Assembly: GCF_038002225.1 (NCBI RefSeq)
Contig: NZ_JBBOCA010000001.1
Coordinates: 5,146,001 to 5,210,000 of the forward strand
Direction of reading: 5' to 3'
From: Paenibacillus sp. FSL R7-0204
GTDB lineage: Bacteria; Bacillota; Bacilli; Paenibacillales; Paenibacillaceae
Length of the DNA stretch: 64,000 bases
Position 1 is the first letter of the stretch, and the number at the start of each line of letters is the position of its first letter. The translations under genes were made by a program, and so were the position numbers. Shown here in pieces: positions 63,101-64,000 of the stretch. The notes under the pieces are model-generated. The model made no database searches. It was not told the DNA's origin and saw nothing but the letters and a program-made list of their open reading frames with translations.

Positions 63101-64000
63101 TGGTCACCGCCGCGGTACGTAATCCGCATGGCGCCGGAGAATCCGTCATCGGTCGGCTGCATCACCACTGCATCCTGAACATTGACTTTGTACCGGTTAC
63201 CGTCTGCCTTATTCTTGAGGTACAGGTCAAAGTTCGGAGCGGTCGTTGCATTGCCCGTATTGTAAGCTTCAATATTCGACAGATTGACCGTCAGATATTT
63301 CACATCTGTGCTATACAGCTCTGCCGGAGCGAGTGCATAGGAATACGTAGCGGTTGCTTCTCCCACCGGCGGCAGGAGAATGAAGTTGGTACGGGTCGAT
63401 TCATACTGGGCTTTAATACCCTCATCCTTGACGCCTTCGATTTTGCCTTGCGTTTCCGGGCTTCTCGCGGAGATCATATACTCCCGGGTAACCGGCCAAG
63501 GTCTGCCTTTGGCTTGAACGCGGAAGGTCGCAGTAATCGCGTCACCCGGCTTGTACTTCGGCTCAATGCCCATCGCCGCTTCATCAGGTGTGGCTGACTT
63601 TTTGAACTCCAGCATTTTACTGCGGGAATTCTCCAGGACCGGATTCCCGTTTGCATCCAGGACAGTTTCTCCCTTTTCATTCTGCCTGACGAAGCTGAGG
63701 CCGCTCTCCAGGGTCATCTCTACTTCAATTTTGGAGTGCTCCATATTGAAAGCCTGAAGGTTCTCTACTTCTGCTATAACGTCGAAGACACCATTTTTCT
63801 CATATTTCGTCGGTACGCCTCCGCCTTCAACCGGCTCGGTAGCCAGTTGCTGTACCTGATCTACATAACGGATCGAGAACACTTTATCCGGGGCTGTGAG
63901 TTCACCCAGGCCGTATACGGTCTCGAAGCTCTGGAAGCCTCCCGGTGCCAGCTTCTCCGGGTTCCAGTAGAAGGCAACGGCGGAATCCGCCGTACCGAAA
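57115..64000 (-). CDS. Giant multidomain SLH surface protein (5' end beyond the window)
   Basis: At least 2295 codons; the frame is open to the right edge. Residues below are counted from 63882. N-terminal stretches are of adhesin type. A Lys/Asp/Glu-rich low-complexity segment (about 540-585) precedes a beta-rich region (about 590-1000; GFGFSFNDFILRENGISFGG, ASLGFDL, GVGMRFGIAPAYFFGDVDL) that I cannot assign. Then come FN3/Ig-like blocks (about 1130-1660), a Big_2-like domain (about 1665-1750), a GGGGGAGGGGG linker, and three SLH domains at the C-terminus. It precedes the GLUG protein by 86 bp in one operon. Exported and wall-anchored; function unknown. Confidence 0.88.
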   Translation of the reverse strand, partial: FGTADSAVAFYWNPEKLAPGGFQSFETVYGLGELTAPDKVFSIRYVDQVQQLATEPVEGGGVPTKYEKNGVFDVIAEVENLQAFNMEHSKIEVEMTLESGLSFVRQNEKGETVLDANGNPVLENSRSKMLEFKKSATPDEAAMGIEPKYKPGDAITATFRVQAKGRPWPVTREYMISARSPETQGKIEGVKDEGIKAQYESTRTNFILLPPVGEATATYSYALAPAELYSTDVKYLTVNLSNIEAYNTGNATTAPNFDLYLKNKADGNRYKVNVQDAVVMQPTDDGFSGAMRITYRGGDQVDSGGNVLEAGLGPELPLGEYQVEIDYKGDAGGDEEVAALYDMTTPQSFLVTDNNDTRIREAGVMAVYKEAVDISGLANGASVKDELVDQLNSLFPGKPFKDGSFLYKAVTEYKKTKALFGAASKAVDPKFDISEFMDEEALKETPMYAYKLFATEEDFEEFKEEAEAKDPKFDREILVTVRGMIKQVGTGDEEQVIVDTKTEPAIINDAVAYKGKDLSFVRGKLDIFGNTLPGDLPFLDTLFIKGEGTLSVASSGFVFHKGEWTLDFFNGFNKSLGEEDFDPKEKEDDDDKGKDDDKKDEKGNDGNPEDDSQNGSLKWAVGGVGDRLNPLRQVMIEDVYFNKQSLFGAPSFSIDGFGFSFNDFILRENGISFGGSLSLKIINSEIKNVIFNSAGFYGVDASLGFDLNQEMGLFGPDKKKDADKKKGPDKPSGKVTIKHAVQGKGIGNEYGLEFAAQLKNMMGVEIEFSLKKVKDGRILPDVIAFGAELPQPGILVTGATYLTAIRGAVRELADTIAGGTAEDPFPLTIQAGVGMRFGIAPAYFFGDVDLTVKRTGLKVEGKLDFAAKADAEKDDRLPMLTKALLEAQWVTPWFVRVEAEMDIGGWDIIIGKAGIFVGQNLEKNRTDFEGYISSKVQIPNDVPVVGGMPLSSMFLGVNNDKVWGSIGILFISLGITYYWSGGIEFGTSTDQLPEGMIHLVVDDPELGPRLMVIGAGVQTLATSKVATEDENQEIIYREVEEGVKYVENGSVNVGVGGITVKNGGRIHEIPMDGVAGNAIIEMEYSSKEMPEFKLQDASGKNYPVKFDNTNTDPTANAFTQYIPASFKSGDTSRLNNEVDIRRAYIIIPENEATKGGTWKLTAVSAVDTKLLNVPTLPTLGEVNLAKDSSNANKFTASWKVANAAEGDTVNLYLAEDAVTNRKEMLNGQEILQTGDPGMLIAKDVPVGAGGSVSGGITSGSQVIDVTNVTLMGNPEDIRGLLRQGNYYLRAELKSSSNFGTKTSPQRFEVIDPLAPQSVSDVEVEPAGNGLFSLSFKPGAKKWGHSGFEHSYVVDAKLDAEGKLSEYAPFGELLYTEQELKPYWNASTGKYEGLLIGGWKAVSTTDEVYKGSLEGSVIDLSKVKYVGLEVKKNYVIGVSAATVPTEDADKHQNYHYAERRESSSTLLPTPNLPDLTVLSSSGTVDASSGNYVNLLTNETKQKLTLSSKQSNVTVEAFYADKSIATVALTNKAGGGSEGILNLDQFQTDGPYAIELRARNTATKDISVTMLYLTVDTIAPVLYLTEPVTGERTEQGAVRVAGTTTTGTKLAAVYTVSQLQPDGKYKDVEISAPLTVDSLNGDFNGTVKINSADPSVALSIVAKDEAGNQNTAVVDITNAGFKVPVALILKGAETLTPGAAGQIQAYLKVSDGKDDNGKPKFKEEPVTGKDLDNLTYEVAVGDAVSLSAKGNVTALATGSSLIEAEYKVSEGVTLKGMLAATVAVPDTKKLGTVQAVSSPISGDNNHTKITVTSAGDMTGQQIAYKVFSSSPEVLIYKDNVSSWSLLPLDGIVTAHPGATIVLAKRTSVDKLVKASGSVAASVWTSSGSGGGGGAGGGGGAAVPGVVEEQAPEQAAQITVNGQAVTAEWDGLTAIVRITDKEAAAGSDLTVSSTDPNAKAFSIRVDQSVVQQQLTAKKKIVIEVPMGQLVIDPENLASVTAGLTIGIGGNSTADQQAMKAIADQQGFTLMAAGQGVTVNVNLLKSSWTPALAAKIAIPAPLAAKEITAMVLKDKDGNWTTVPWKLDSSGTAVNVQLTGEGSLFFIRNLKTFKDMPSGWGKEGIAAASAKLFVLGKSAELFDPAGKVTRAEYPTILLRVAGLMNKQAASAGFSDVSASSWYNRSVSIATELGIVTGLEGGKYAPKDTLTRVEAMTMLGRLLNQVNPGSELSEDEVTSILSGFTDKGKVPAWARQAVAISIKNGIILGEGNKVNPSTPLTREQAAAIAIRLDQFITAKQ

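Overview
The window looks like chromosome of a moderately GC-rich, spore-forming Firmicute, most likely Paenibacillus or a close relative (inference). Signs are strong AGGAGG-type ribosome sites with GTG and TTG starts, Bacillus-type Zur and Fur boxes, YtxH, YjcZ and CD3324-family proteins, a DbpA-type helicase, very large S-layer-homology (SLH) proteins, and many intergenic repeats. Most genes lie on the minus strand. Both window edges cut a gene: a sugar ABC permease on the left and a giant SLH protein on the right.

Layout. 1-7.8 kb holds housekeeping and small genes: a LysM/M14 peptidase, glutamate racemase, YtxH, a three-gene unit (36-aa membrane protein, DUF86/HEPN protein, Cys-rich regulator), a Dabb protein, a double-HTH protein and a methyltransferase. 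7.8-16.2 kb is a zinc-starvation island. It has znuCBA with a zinc-free S14, a zinc-free L33 with a CxCC GTPase, a second CxCC GTPase with two membrane proteins, and a NusG-domain-II protein. Four Zur boxes lie in front of three of these units. 16.2-19.3 kb is a five-PAS hybrid histidine kinase. 19.4-20.1 kb is a repeat-rich gap. 20.1-23.8 kb is an ECF sigma factor/ABC transporter operon. 23.8-25.6 kb holds a strongly folded candidate non-coding RNA, a lone AT-rich tyrosine recombinase and tRNA-Leu(CAG). 25.6-32 kb is an iron island with three Fur boxes: an AraC/siderophore-sensor regulator, its binding-protein paralogue, an MFS transporter, a YjcZ peptide and an ABC exporter. 32-38 kb has dbpA, an HD hydrolase, a histidyl-tRNA-synthetase-like gene behind a His-codon leader peptide and attenuator, a phosphotransferase and a CD3324 regulator. 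38-47.5 kb has a chemoreceptor, a BASS transporter, a radical SAM protein, a GH18 protein, a nucleoside hydrolase, a MalY/PatB enzyme and a lone receiver. 47.6-64 kb is a surface-protein operon: two giant SLH proteins and an exported trypsin-like protease.

The most novel-looking items are the histidine leader-peptide attenuator at 34.66-34.89 kb, which controls a HisRS paralogue lacking the motif-3 arginine, and the structured RNA at 23.9-24.15 kb beside the recombinase. Others are the unrelated intergenic repeat families that share a spacing of about 51 bp, and the three-module GLUG surface protein. All calls come from reading the sequence; no database search or folding program was run.
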